Source of the DNA: Pseudomonadota bacterium
GTDB taxonomy: Bacteria; Pseudomonadota; Alphaproteobacteria; Rhizobiales; Xanthobacteraceae
Assembly: GCA_023434095.1 (NCBI GenBank)
Contig: JAEYTJ010000209.1
Span: 1 to 32,485, forward strand
DNA: 32,485 nt
Direction: 5' to 3'
The stretch's first letter is position 1. Each line of letters opens with the position of its first letter. A model generated the notes under the pieces. That model saw only the letters and a program-made list of their open reading frames with translations. It was not told the origin of the DNA and made no database searches. Position numbers and translations under genes: made by a program. Positions 9,380-16,928 of this stretch are shown here, piece after piece.

Positions 9380-10252
9380 TCAGCCGGCGCGATAGCTCAG
9401 CGCCGGCAGTTCGGCATCGATATACGCCCCCAGCGCCCGCGCCGCCCGCGAGGGCCGCGGATCGGCATATTCCAGCGCGATGCCGATGCTGGGCAGCGCC
9501 GGCATTCCTTCGGTGACGATGTGGAGATCGGGCGGCACCGCCATGCGGGTCAGCACCGCAATCGCATGGCCGGAACGGGCGATGGCGATCAGCCCCGTGA
9601 GGCTGTTGCTGGCGAAGGCCACGCGGTAGCGCCGCCCCACCGATTCCATCGCCGCACAGGCGGCGCGATGGTCCAGGGTGAGCGGCGCCGACAGCGCCAG
9701 CGGAAGGCTGGCCTGCCCCAGCACAGACGGCGCGGGGTCATTGGCCACCCAGACGAACTCCTCCCGCCGGATCACCTCCCCGCCAGCGGGATCGGGAACC
9801 GAGACCAGCGCCATCTCGATCTGGCGTCGGTGCAGCAGCGGGCGCAGCTCCAGTGTCGGCGCACACACCATGCGCAGCTCGACATCGGGATGGAGCGCGC
9901 AGAAGCCGCGCAGAAGCTCCGGCAGGAATGCCGCCGAATAGTCCTCCGGGCAGCCGAAGCTCACCGAGCCGCGCAGCCCCGTACCCACCATGTCGGCGAG
10001 GATTTCATCGTGGCGCGCGAGCAGCGCGTCGGCATGCGCCAGCAGCTTCTCGCCTGCCGTGGTCAGACGCACGCCCGAGCCGCTGCGGTGCAGGAGTGGC
10101 TGGCCGAGCGCCTCCTCCAGCCGGTGCATCTGCATGCTGAGCGCCGACTGCGTGCGCCCGATCTGCAGACAGGCGCCGCTGATCGAGCCGGTACGCGCCA
10201 CCACGGTGAAGCTGCGCAGCAGAGCAAGGTCGAGGTCGGGAATAATGGACAT
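9380..10252 (-). CDS. dgdR: LysR-family transcriptional regulator, probable regulator of dgdA
   Basis: A 290-residue LysR-type regulator. The winged helix-turn-helix spans about residues 7-68 (DLDLALLRSFTVVARTGSIS, then TQSALSMQMHRLEEALG, and the wing LTTAGEKLL); the effector-binding domain follows (SVSFGCPEDYSAAFLPELL). It is divergent from dgdA with a 100-base gap. In Burkholderia cepacia a LysR-type gene, dgdR, lies divergently upstream of dgdA and represses it, relieved by dialkylglycines. The name here rests on this same arrangement beside an unmistakable dgdA, so the symbol is inference while the family call is firm. The ATG at 10252 fits the usual LysR N-terminus; the frame is open to 10405, but that part would overlap dgdA. 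It reads toward uvrD with a 75-base gap. Confidence 0.85.
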   Translation of the reverse strand: MSIIPDLDLALLRSFTVVARTGSISGACLQIGRTQSALSMQMHRLEEALGQPLLHRSGSGVRLTTAGEKLLAHADALLARHDEILADMVGTGLRGSVSFGCPEDYSAAFLPELLRGFCALHPDVELRMVCAPTLELRPLLHRRQIEMALVSVPDPAGGEVIRREEFVWVANDPAPSVLGQASLPLALSAPLTLDHRAACAAMESVGRRYRVAFASNSLTGLIAIARSGHAIAVLTRMAVPPDLHIVTEGMPALPSIGIALEYADPRPSRAARALGAYIDAELPALSYRAG

Positions 10253-10257
10253 ACCGC

Positions 10258-10292
10258 TATCAATTTCATCGATATCGGATTGAAACAATATC
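10258..10292. promoter_or_regulatory. Overlapping dyads in the dgdR-dgdA gap (candidate LysR-type operator)
   Basis: Within this AT-rich segment three inverted repeats overlap: TATC (10258-10261) with GATA (10271-10274), which contains a T-N11-A LysR box; GATAT (10271-10275) with ATATC (10288-10292); and ATTG-N3-CAAT (10279-10289). The first lies 5-22 bases upstream of dgdR's start and the rest between the genes, as expected for a LysR regulator controlling itself and its target. Binding is inferred. Confidence 0.55.
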
Positions 10293-10352
10293 AGTTTGCC
10301 TGAGGAGACCCGCTTCGGTAATTTTTTCCACCAGCCATTCGGGGATGAGCCC

Positions 10353-11657
10353 ATGTCGATGAACGCCGATCCCGCCTTCTGGGCCGCCGCCAACACGCAT
10401 CTCACCCGCTACGGGCCCAGCTTCGAATCCATCATCGTCGAGCGGGCGGAGGGCAGCTTCGTCTATGACGCCGACGGGCGCGGCATTCTCGACTTCACCT
10501 CCGGCCAGATGAGCGCGGTGCTGGGCCACACCCACCCCGACATCGTCGCGACGGTGGACCGGCAGATGGGCCGCGTCGCCCACCTCTTCTCCGGCATGCT
10601 CTCGCGCCCGGTGGTGGACCTCGCCTCCCGCCTCGCCGCGCTCGCGCCGGGACTGGAGCGCGTCCAGCTGCTTTCCACCGGCGCGGAATCCAACGAGGCC
10701 GCGATCCGCATGGCAAAGCTCGTCACCGGCGGGCACGAGGTGGTGGCCTTCGCCCAGAGCTGGCACGGCATGACCGGCGCCGCGGCGGCGGCCACCTACA
10801 GTGCCGGGCGCCGGGGCTACGGGCCGGTGGCGGCGGGCTCCTTCGTCATTCCCGCCCCCAATTCCTACCGCCCACGCTTCACCCGTCCCGACGGCTCCAA
10901 CGACTGGCAGGCCGAACTGGACGACGCCTTCGATCTGATCGACCGCCAGTCCACCGGGGCGCTGGCCGCCTTCATCGCCGAGCCGATCCTCTCCAGCGGC
11001 GGCATTCTCGAACTGCCGCCCGGCTACCTCAAGGCGCTGAAGCGCAAATGCGAGGAGCGCGGAATGCTCCTCATCCTCGACGAGGCCCAGACCGGCATCG
11101 CCCGCACCGGCCACATGTTCGCCTTCCAGCGCGACGGCGTGACGCCCGACATCATGACGCTGTCGAAGACACTCGGCGCTGGCCTGCCGCTCGCGGCCGT
11201 AATGACCACGCAGGCGATCGAACAGCAGGCCTACGAGAAGGGCTACCTGTTCTACACCACCCATGTCTCCGATCCGCTGCCGGCTGCCGTCGGCGTCACC
11301 GTGCTCGACGTGGTGGCGCGCGACGGGCTAGTTGAACAGGCGATCACGCGCGGCCGGCGGCTCAAGGACGGCCTGCTCGGCCTGCAGCAACGCTATGACT
11401 GCGTTGGCGACGTGCGGGGGCGCGGCCTTCTGCTCGGGCTGGAGATCGTGCGCGACCGCGGCACCAAGGAGCCCGGCTTCGAACTCGGCGCAAAAATCAT
11501 GGAGGAAGCCATGACGCGCGGGCTCAGCATGAACATCGTCAAGCTGCCCGGCATGGGCGGCGTGTTCCGCATCGCCCCGGCGCTCACGGTGAGCGAGGCC
11601 GAGATCGACCGCGGGCTGGAAATCATCTCCGACTCCATCGCCGCCGCCATCCACTGA
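10353..11657 (+). CDS. dgdA: 2,2-dialkylglycine decarboxylase (PLP-dependent, class III aminotransferase fold)
   Basis: A 434-residue enzyme; the Burkholderia protein has 433. It decarboxylates 2,2-dialkylglycines such as 2-aminoisobutyrate and isovaline to ketones, then transaminates pyruvate to L-alanine. Residues known from the Burkholderia structure are conserved at the same numbers: PLP lysine Lys272 (LSKTLGAG), Asp243 (LDEAQTG), Gln52, Trp138, Ser215 and Arg406; alkali-metal site residues Ser80, Thr303, Val305 and Asp307 are also present. Whole blocks such as DFTSGQMSAVLGH, LLSTGAESNEAAIRMAK and PGMGGVFRIAP are characteristic. This separates it from ornithine and GABA aminotransferases of the same fold. 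The ATG at 10353 gives the right N-terminus and follows GGGGATGAG. Divergent from dgdR, followed by pepP in the same direction after 151 bases. Confidence 0.93.
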   Translation: MSMNADPAFWAAANTHLTRYGPSFESIIVERAEGSFVYDADGRGILDFTSGQMSAVLGHTHPDIVATVDRQMGRVAHLFSGMLSRPVVDLASRLAALAPGLERVQLLSTGAESNEAAIRMAKLVTGGHEVVAFAQSWHGMTGAAAAATYSAGRRGYGPVAAGSFVIPAPNSYRPRFTRPDGSNDWQAELDDAFDLIDRQSTGALAAFIAEPILSSGGILELPPGYLKALKRKCEERGMLLILDEAQTGIARTGHMFAFQRDGVTPDIMTLSKTLGAGLPLAAVMTTQAIEQQAYEKGYLFYTTHVSDPLPAAVGVTVLDVVARDGLVEQAITRGRRLKDGLLGLQQRYDCVGDVRGRGLLLGLEIVRDRGTKEPGFELGAKIMEEAMTRGLSMNIVKLPGMGGVFRIAPALTVSEAEIDRGLEIISDSIAAAIH

Positions 11658-11766
11658 CGGGCCCGCCGGTCGGTTGCCGGGGCGTTTCTCTCGGCTCCCG
11701 AACCGGCGCTCCGCCTGTCAGCGACCGCAACGACGCTGGCCTCGGCGGGCCGGGCATGGTCTGATC

Positions 11767-11783
11767 GGGCGGAGATTCCGCCC
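11767..11783 (+). promoter_or_regulatory. Hairpin in the dgdA-pepP gap
   Basis: A perfect seven-base stem with a three-base loop, GGGCGGA-GAT-TCCGCCC, ends 25 bases before the pepP start. No T-run follows, so it is not a convincing intrinsic terminator; it may be an RNA end left by dgdA, an operator or chance in GC-rich DNA. Confidence 0.35.
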
Positions 11784-11808
11784 GTGCAGCCCGACCCAAG
11801 GCCTCCCG

Positions 11809-13644
11809 ATGTTCGAAGCCAAATTCCAGACCTTCGCCGATGCCGCCGCTCCCGCGCTCGGCACCGCCCGCCTGAAGCTGCTGCGCGAGGAACTCGAACG
11901 GCGGGGCCTCGACGGCTTCATCATTCCCCGTGCCGACGCCCACCAGAACGAATATGTGCCGCCCTGCGACGAACGGCTCGCCTGGCTCACCGGCTTCACC
12001 GGCTCCGCCGGCGTGGCGCTGGTGCTGCGCAGCGAAGCGGCCCTCATCGTCGACGGACGTTATACGCTACAGGCCGCTGCACAGGTCGACACCGCCTCCT
12101 TCACCGTTGTGCCGCTGGCCGAGACCGCACCCGACCGCTGGCTGGAAAAGCACCTGCCTGCCGGCGCCCATTTCGGCTACGATCCATGGCTGACCACGGT
12201 GGAGGGCGAGCAGAAGCTGCGCCGCGCCGCCGTCCTCGCGGGCGGCGTGCTCGTGGCCGTCGATGGCAATCCGTTGGACGCGGTGTGGCAGGATCGCCCG
12301 GAGTTCCCGCTCGCGCCGGTCACCCTGCGCGATCCGGCGCTGGCAGGCGAAAGTGCGGCCGACAAGATCGTCCGCGTGCAGAGGGCTCTCGCCGAGCAGA
12401 AGCTCGATGCGCTGGTCATTTCCGACCCGCATTCGGTGGCCTGGACCTTCAACATCCGCGGGGGCGACGTGAACTTCACTCCGCTGCCCTTGTCCTGGGC
12501 GCTGGTGCCGCGCAGCGGCCGGCCGACGCTGTTCGTCGACGCCCGCAAGCTCTCAAATGCGACCCGCGACGCCCTCGCCCCCATCACTGAAATCGCGGAA
12601 CCCACGCTGCTGGAGCGTGCGGTGGAAATGGCCGCCTCCGGCGGCGCGACGGTGCGGCTCGACCAGGCCACCGCCCCGGCGTTGCTGGCGGCACGCATCG
12701 AAGCCGCCGGAGGCACGGTCTCGAACGGCGTCAGCCCGGTCGCGCTGATGCAGGCGGCGAAGAACGCCGCCGAGCTTGAGGGCATGCGCGCCGCGCATCG
12801 CCGCGACGGCGCCGCGCTCGCCCGGTTTCTCGCGTGGTTCGACACGGAAGCGCCCAAGGGCGGCCTGACGGAGATCGACGCCGTCTGCGCACTGGAGAGC
12901 TTCCGCCGCGAGACGGGCGCCCTGAAGGATATCTCCTTCCCCAGCATTTCAGGCGCCGGGCCCAACGGTGCCATCGTGCATTACCGCGTGAGCGAGGCGA
13001 CGAACCGGGCGATCCGGCCGGACGAATTGTTCCTCATCGATTCCGGCGCGCAATATGAGGACGGCACCACCGACGTGACCCGCACACTCGTCGTCGGCAC
13101 GGCGAGCGCGGAGATGCGGGACCGCTTCACCCGGGTGCTGAAGGGGCATATCGCCATCGCCCGCGCGGTGTTCCCGCTCGGCACGTCCGGCGCCCAGCTC
13201 GACAGCTTCGCCCGGCAGCCTCTGTGGGCGGTGGGGCTCGATTTCGACCACGGCACCGGCCATGGCGTCGGGGCCTACCTCTCCGTACATGAAGGGCCGG
13301 CGCGGATTTCCAAGGTGGGCACCGTGGCGCTGGCGCGCGGCATGGTGCTCTCCAACGAGCCCGGTTACTACAAGGCCGGCGGCTACGGCATCCGGCTGGA
13401 GAACCTCGAAATCGTGGTCGACGGCCCGGCGATCGAGGGGGCGGAACGCACGCTGCTCGCCTTCGAGACGCTCACCCTCGCCCCATTCGACCGGCGCGGC
13501 ATCGAGCCGTCACTGCTCACGGCCGAGGAGACCGCCTGGCTCGACGCCTATCATGCACGGGTGCGGGAAGAAATCGGCCCGCTGTTGGACGACACACCGA
13601 CCCGCCTCTGGCTGGAGGCGGCCACCGCCCCGCTGGCGCGCTGA
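11809..13644 (+). CDS. pepP: Aminopeptidase P family protein (Xaa-Pro aminopeptidase, M24B)
   Basis: A 611-residue protein with the three-domain architecture of the long aminopeptidase P form (human XPNPEP1-like), removing the N-terminal residue before proline. Two creatinase-like N-terminal domains (about 20-155 and 165-320) precede the catalytic pita-bread domain. The dinuclear-metal ligands are visible: Asp411 (LIDSGAQY), Asp422 (TTDVTRT), His485 (HGTGHGVG), Glu517 (SNEPGYY) and Glu531 (RLENLEI). His481 and the HYR at 391-393 match other active-site residues. The C-terminal extension ending in RLWLEAAT is typical. Start ATG 11809 begins the conserved part; its ribosome site (AAGG) is weak and the open frame continues upstream to 11674. 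Probably cytoplasmic, in peptide turnover. Confidence 0.92.
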   Translation: MFEAKFQTFADAAAPALGTARLKLLREELERRGLDGFIIPRADAHQNEYVPPCDERLAWLTGFTGSAGVALVLRSEAALIVDGRYTLQAAAQVDTASFTVVPLAETAPDRWLEKHLPAGAHFGYDPWLTTVEGEQKLRRAAVLAGGVLVAVDGNPLDAVWQDRPEFPLAPVTLRDPALAGESAADKIVRVQRALAEQKLDALVISDPHSVAWTFNIRGGDVNFTPLPLSWALVPRSGRPTLFVDARKLSNATRDALAPITEIAEPTLLERAVEMAASGGATVRLDQATAPALLAARIEAAGGTVSNGVSPVALMQAAKNAAELEGMRAAHRRDGAALARFLAWFDTEAPKGGLTEIDAVCALESFRRETGALKDISFPSISGAGPNGAIVHYRVSEATNRAIRPDELFLIDSGAQYEDGTTDVTRTLVVGTASAEMRDRFTRVLKGHIAIARAVFPLGTSGAQLDSFARQPLWAVGLDFDHGTGHGVGAYLSVHEGPARISKVGTVALARGMVLSNEPGYYKAGGYGIRLENLEIVVDGPAIEGAERTLLAFETLTLAPFDRRGIEPSLLTAEETAWLDAYHARVREEIGPLLDDTPTRLWLEAATAPLAR

Positions 13645-13700
13645 CGCCGCCCGCCGTCACGGGCCTGGCGCCGCTCGCTCGAACACGCGAGAGATAGGTA

Positions 13701-13718
13701 ATGGTTCAATGGAACCAT
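13701..13718. promoter_or_regulatory. Perfect dyad overlapping the -35 box of the DUF3309 gene promoter
   Basis: ATGGTTC-AATG-GAACCAT, a seven-base inverted repeat around four bases. Its right arm contains most of the GGAAC -35 element at 13711-13715. It could be an operator over the promoter, or simply a palindrome created by the -35 motif. Confidence 0.45.
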
Positions 13719-13735
13719 CGCTGGAAACCGGCGTT
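13711..13735 (+). promoter_or_regulatory. Predicted EcfG (general stress sigma factor) promoter
   Basis: GGAAC (13711-13715), a 16-base spacer, and CGTT (13732-13735) match the consensus of the alphaproteobacterial general stress sigma factor EcfG/RpoE2 (GGAAC-N16/17-CGTT). Position is right: intergenic, ending 41 bases before the DUF3309 start codon, so the leader would be about 35 bases. The match is seen; use by EcfG is inferred. Confidence 0.7.
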
Positions 13736-13776
13736 ATCCCCGCGACCGATGTAACGGGACGGCTGGAGACTCGACG

Positions 13777-13929
13777 ATGACCACCATTCTTATCGTTATT
13801 CTTATCCTTATCCTGATTGGCGCCCTGCCGAGCTGGGGCTACAGCCGCAATTGGGGCTACGGCCCCAGCGGCCTTGTCACCATCCTGCTGGTGATCCTGA
13901 TCGTCATGATGCTTACCGGCCGCCTCTGA
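13777..13929 (+). CDS. DUF3309 family small membrane protein
   Basis: A 50-residue protein with two hydrophobic segments (about residues 3-16, ILIVILILILIGALP, and 33-47, VTILLVILIVMMLTG) around a short Trp/Tyr/Gly-rich loop (SWGYSRNWGYGPSG). This layout, with the GALP-W-YS and WGY-PSG words, is that of DUF3309 proteins, which are common in alphaproteobacteria and of unknown function. ATG 13777 follows GGAG eight bases upstream. It has its own predicted EcfG promoter and a strong terminator, making a one-gene stress-type unit between pepP and the convergent hydrolase. A membrane role under stress is a guess from context. Confidence 0.85.
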   Translation: MTTILIVILILILIGALPSWGYSRNWGYGPSGLVTILLVILIVMMLTGRL

Positions 13930-13947
13930 CCATCGCGCGCCGAATGG

Positions 13948-13982
13948 AAAAGCCGCCGCGTCTCCCCCCGCGGCGGCTTTTT
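13948..13982. terminator. Bidirectional intrinsic terminator
   Basis: A perfect 12-base stem, AAAGCCGCCGCG (13949-13960) with CGCGGCGGCTTT (13969-13980) and an eight-base loop, runs into TTTTT on the plus strand and TTTT on the minus strand. It ends the DUF3309 transcript from the left and the hydrolase transcript from the right. Confidence 0.9.
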
Positions 13983-14021
13983 CTTGCCTGAACGTCAGCT
14001 TTACGCCGGACAGACGGTGGT

Positions 14022-14579
14022 TCACCGGCGCAGCGCGGCCGCAGCCTGTTCGGCGGGCACCACCTTCGCACCCGCAAATTCGAGCGCCGCCATCATCGCC
14101 GCCTGAACCGCCGGGGCGGGCACGTCCACACCATTGAAGGACAGCGGCAGCGTCGCGGTCGCGTCATGGGCGAGCGTGACCTCATAGCCAAGGTCCAGCG
14201 CCGCCCGGCTGGCCGCGTCCACGCACATGTGGCTCATCGCGCCGACGATCACCAGCCGCGAGATGCCCTGGCCGCGCAGGAGACTGTCAAGATTCGTGCG
14301 CAGGAAGGCGTTGACGTCTTCTTTCACTACCACTGTCTCGCCTTCCAGCGGCGCGAGACTGGGATGGATATCCGCGGCCGCCGTGCCGCGCGCGAAGAAC
14401 GGCGCGTCCGCGCCGGTCATTTCATGGCGCACATGTACGACGCCGACACCCGCCTCCCGCGCCAGGGCGAGCAGGTCGCCCGCCTTCGCGGCAGCGGCCT
14501 CGGTGCCTTCCAGCGTGTAGCGGCCGCCGGGGAAATAGTCGTTCTGCAGGTCGATGATGAGAAGCGCGGTGTCGGACAC
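14022..14579 (-). CDS. Cysteine hydrolase, isochorismatase family
   Basis: A 185-residue single-domain protein of the isochorismatase-like hydrolase family. The catalytic triad is visible: Asp10 (LLIIDLQNDYF), Lys86 (VVVKEDVNAF) and Cys119 (GAMSHMCVDAA), the last preceded by the cis-peptide region VIVGAMS. Members include nicotinamidases, N-carbamoylsarcosine amidases and isochorismatases; FPGGRYTLEG and the HEMTGADAPFF stretch are of the uncharacterised amidohydrolase-like branch, so no substrate is assigned. GTG 14579 is preferred because GGAG lies six bases upstream and VSDTALLIIDLQ is how homologues begin; an in-frame TTG at 14612 with GAGG upstream is the alternative and would add 11 residues. 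It follows ligA on the same strand. Confidence 0.85.
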   Translation of the reverse strand: MSDTALLIIDLQNDYFPGGRYTLEGTEAAAAKAGDLLALAREAGVGVVHVRHEMTGADAPFFARGTAAADIHPSLAPLEGETVVVKEDVNAFLRTNLDSLLRGQGISRLVIVGAMSHMCVDAASRAALDLGYEVTLAHDATATLPLSFNGVDVPAPAVQAAMMAALEFAGAKVVPAEQAAAALRR

Positions 14580-14636
14580 GGCAAGCTCCGGTGGCCATGA
14601 GTGGAGCGCCAAGGTCCGCCTCGCGGGGCTTTCCTG

Positions 14637-16844
14637 TCAACTCGCGCCCGCCAGCACAAGCCATTCGTCCTCGCTGAGAATGGCCACACCCAGTTCCCGC
14701 GCTTTGGCGAGCTTGGAGCCGGCATCGGCACCCGCCACCACATAATCGGTCTTCTTCGATACCGAGCCCGCGACCTTGGCGCCGAGCCGTTCGGCCATTG
14801 CCTTGGCCTCGTCACGGGTCATCTTCTCTAGCGCGCCGGTGAACACCACCGTCTTCCCGCTCACCGCGCCGGCGCGGGCGACCGCCTCCATCGGCGAAGG
14901 CGTCACTTGGCGCAGCAGCGCGTCGACCGCCGTCTGGTTGTTCGGCTCGCCGAAGAAATCGACCACCGCCTCCGCGACCACCGCACCGATGCCCTCGATG
15001 CCGATGATCTCCTGCCACGCCTCGTTGCCCTTGGGATGGGCCTCGCCCGGCGGCATGGCCGCCAGCGCCGTGTCGCGCAGCGCCTCTATGGTGGGGAAGT
15101 GGCGCAGCAGCCGCTTGGCATTGGTTTCGCCGACATGGCGGATGCCGAGAGCATAAAGGAAGCGGTTCACCGGCACCTGGCGCCGCGAATCGATGGCGGC
15201 GAACAAGTTGCGGGCCGAAGTCTCGCCCCAACCTTCGCGGTTCTTCAGCCTTGTCAGAGCACCGGGCGCGGAATCGCGCGCCTCCAGCGTGAAGATGTCC
15301 GCCGGCTGCTTCACCAGCCCGGCCTCGTGAAACGCCTGCACCTGCTTCTCGCCGAGTCCTTCGATATCGAAGGCGTCGCGGGAGACGAAGTGGCGGATGC
15401 GCTCCACCGCCTGCGCCGGGCAAATGAGGCCGCCGGTGCACCGGCGCACCGCCTCGCCCTCCTCGCGCACCGCGTGCGAGCCGCAGGCGGGGCACAGGGT
15501 CGGGAAGGCATAGGGCTTCGCGTCGGCCGGGCGCCGCTCCAGTTCCACCGCCACCACCTGCGGGATCACGTCGCCGGCACGCTGGATCACCACCCAGTCG
15601 CCTTCCCGGATGTCGGTTCCGCCGCGGATCGGCTCACCATTGCCGCCGATGCCCTTGATGTAATCCTCATTGTGCAGCGAGGCGTTGGAGACCACGACCC
15701 CGCCCACCGTCACCGGCGCGAGCTTTGCGACCGGCGTCAACGCACCGGTACGCCCGACCTGAATCTCGATCCGCTCCAGGCGCGTGACGGCCCGCTGCGC
15801 CGGGAACTTGTGCGCCAGCGCCCAGCGCGGCGAGCGCGAGACGAAGCCGAGCCGCTCCTGCAGCGCGAGGCTGTCGACCTTGTAGACGACGCCGTCAATG
15901 TCATAGCCCAGCATGGCGCGCTGCTCGCCGATCATGCGGTAATGCGCCAGCAGCTCCGCCGCCGTATGGCAGCGCACGGTGAGCGGATTGGTCGGCAGTC
16001 CCCAGCGTTTGAACGCCTCGATGACACCGAACTGCGTGTCGGCGGGAAGACCGCCATCGCTCACCTCGCCCCAGGCATAGGCGAAGAAGCGCAGCGGGCG
16101 GCTCGCGGTGATCTTCGGGTCGAGCTGGCGTAGACTGCCGGCCGCCGCGTTGCGTGGATTGGCGAAGAGCGGCTTGCCCGCCTCCTGCTGGCGCTCATTG
16201 AGTGCGGCGAAGGTGTCATGGCCCATATAGACCTCACCGCGCACCTCGAAGACGGCGGGGACATTTCCCCCCTTCAGTCGCTGCGGAATCTCGCCGATGG
16301 TACGGACATTGGCGGTGACGTCTTCGCCCTCGAAGCCGTCACCGCGCGTCGCGGCCTGGACGAGAACGCCATTCTCGTAGCGCAGCGAGCAGGACAAGCC
16401 GTCGATCTTCGGCTCGGCGGTAAGGGTCAGCTCGGCCTCCGCCGAAAGACCGAGAAAACGGCGCACGCGGGCGACGAACTCCTCGACCTCCTCGTCGGAG
16501 AACGCATTGCCGAGCGAGAGCATCGGCACCGCGTGGCGCACCTTGGCAAACTTGGCGGAAGGCGCCGCACCGACCTTTTCCGAGAGGCTGTCCATGCCCC
16601 GCAGCTCGGGAAACTGCGCCTCGATCGCCTCATAGCGCCGACGAAGCGCGTCATAATCGGCGTCGGAGACGTTCGGCGCGTCGTCCTGGTAGTAACGCCG
16701 GTCATGGCCGGCAATCTCCTCGCCCAGCTTCGCATGCGCGCGGGCGGCCTCGTCGGCGGTCAGAGCCGCCACGTCGTCGGGCATGGCTCCGCTCGGCAGG
16801 TCGTCATCCGGCGTAGCCGAGGAGGGCGTCAGGGATCGCGACAT
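14637..16844 (-). CDS. ligA: NAD-dependent DNA ligase LigA
   Basis: A 735-residue NAD+-dependent ligase that seals nicks in replication and repair. Domain Ia (HDRRYYQDDAPNVSDADYDAL, about 47-67) binds NAD; the adenylated lysine is Lys146 in EPKIDGLS. The OB domain follows, then a four-cysteine zinc finger (CPACGS ... RRCTGGLICPAQ), helix-hairpin-helix repeats (DIEGLGEKQ, ALGIRHVGETNAK, IIGIEGIGAVVAEA) and a C-terminal BRCT domain (VSGKTVVFTGALEKM to the end). All key residues are present. ATG 16844 is taken; an in-frame ATG at 16784 would trim 20 poorly conserved residues and bring the lysine nearer its usual number, so the start is uncertain. In related genomes ligA commonly follows recN directly; here two glycosyltransferase genes lie between. 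Confidence 0.95.
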   Translation of the reverse strand: MSRSLTPSSATPDDDLPSGAMPDDVAALTADEAARAHAKLGEEIAGHDRRYYQDDAPNVSDADYDALRRRYEAIEAQFPELRGMDSLSEKVGAAPSAKFAKVRHAVPMLSLGNAFSDEEVEEFVARVRRFLGLSAEAELTLTAEPKIDGLSCSLRYENGVLVQAATRGDGFEGEDVTANVRTIGEIPQRLKGGNVPAVFEVRGEVYMGHDTFAALNERQQEAGKPLFANPRNAAAGSLRQLDPKITASRPLRFFAYAWGEVSDGGLPADTQFGVIEAFKRWGLPTNPLTVRCHTAAELLAHYRMIGEQRAMLGYDIDGVVYKVDSLALQERLGFVSRSPRWALAHKFPAQRAVTRLERIEIQVGRTGALTPVAKLAPVTVGGVVVSNASLHNEDYIKGIGGNGEPIRGGTDIREGDWVVIQRAGDVIPQVVAVELERRPADAKPYAFPTLCPACGSHAVREEGEAVRRCTGGLICPAQAVERIRHFVSRDAFDIEGLGEKQVQAFHEAGLVKQPADIFTLEARDSAPGALTRLKNREGWGETSARNLFAAIDSRRQVPVNRFLYALGIRHVGETNAKRLLRHFPTIEALRDTALAAMPPGEAHPKGNEAWQEIIGIEGIGAVVAEAVVDFFGEPNNQTAVDALLRQVTPSPMEAVARAGAVSGKTVVFTGALEKMTRDEAKAMAERLGAKVAGSVSKKTDYVVAGADAGSKLAKARELGVAILSEDEWLVLAGAS

Positions 16845-16928
16845 GGCATTCACCGCAGGCTTGGGCGGGGGGCACCGCCGGGGCCCTACTCCCTTTCCAG
16901 AAATCGCCGGCAGTCTCAAGCCTCCCGC

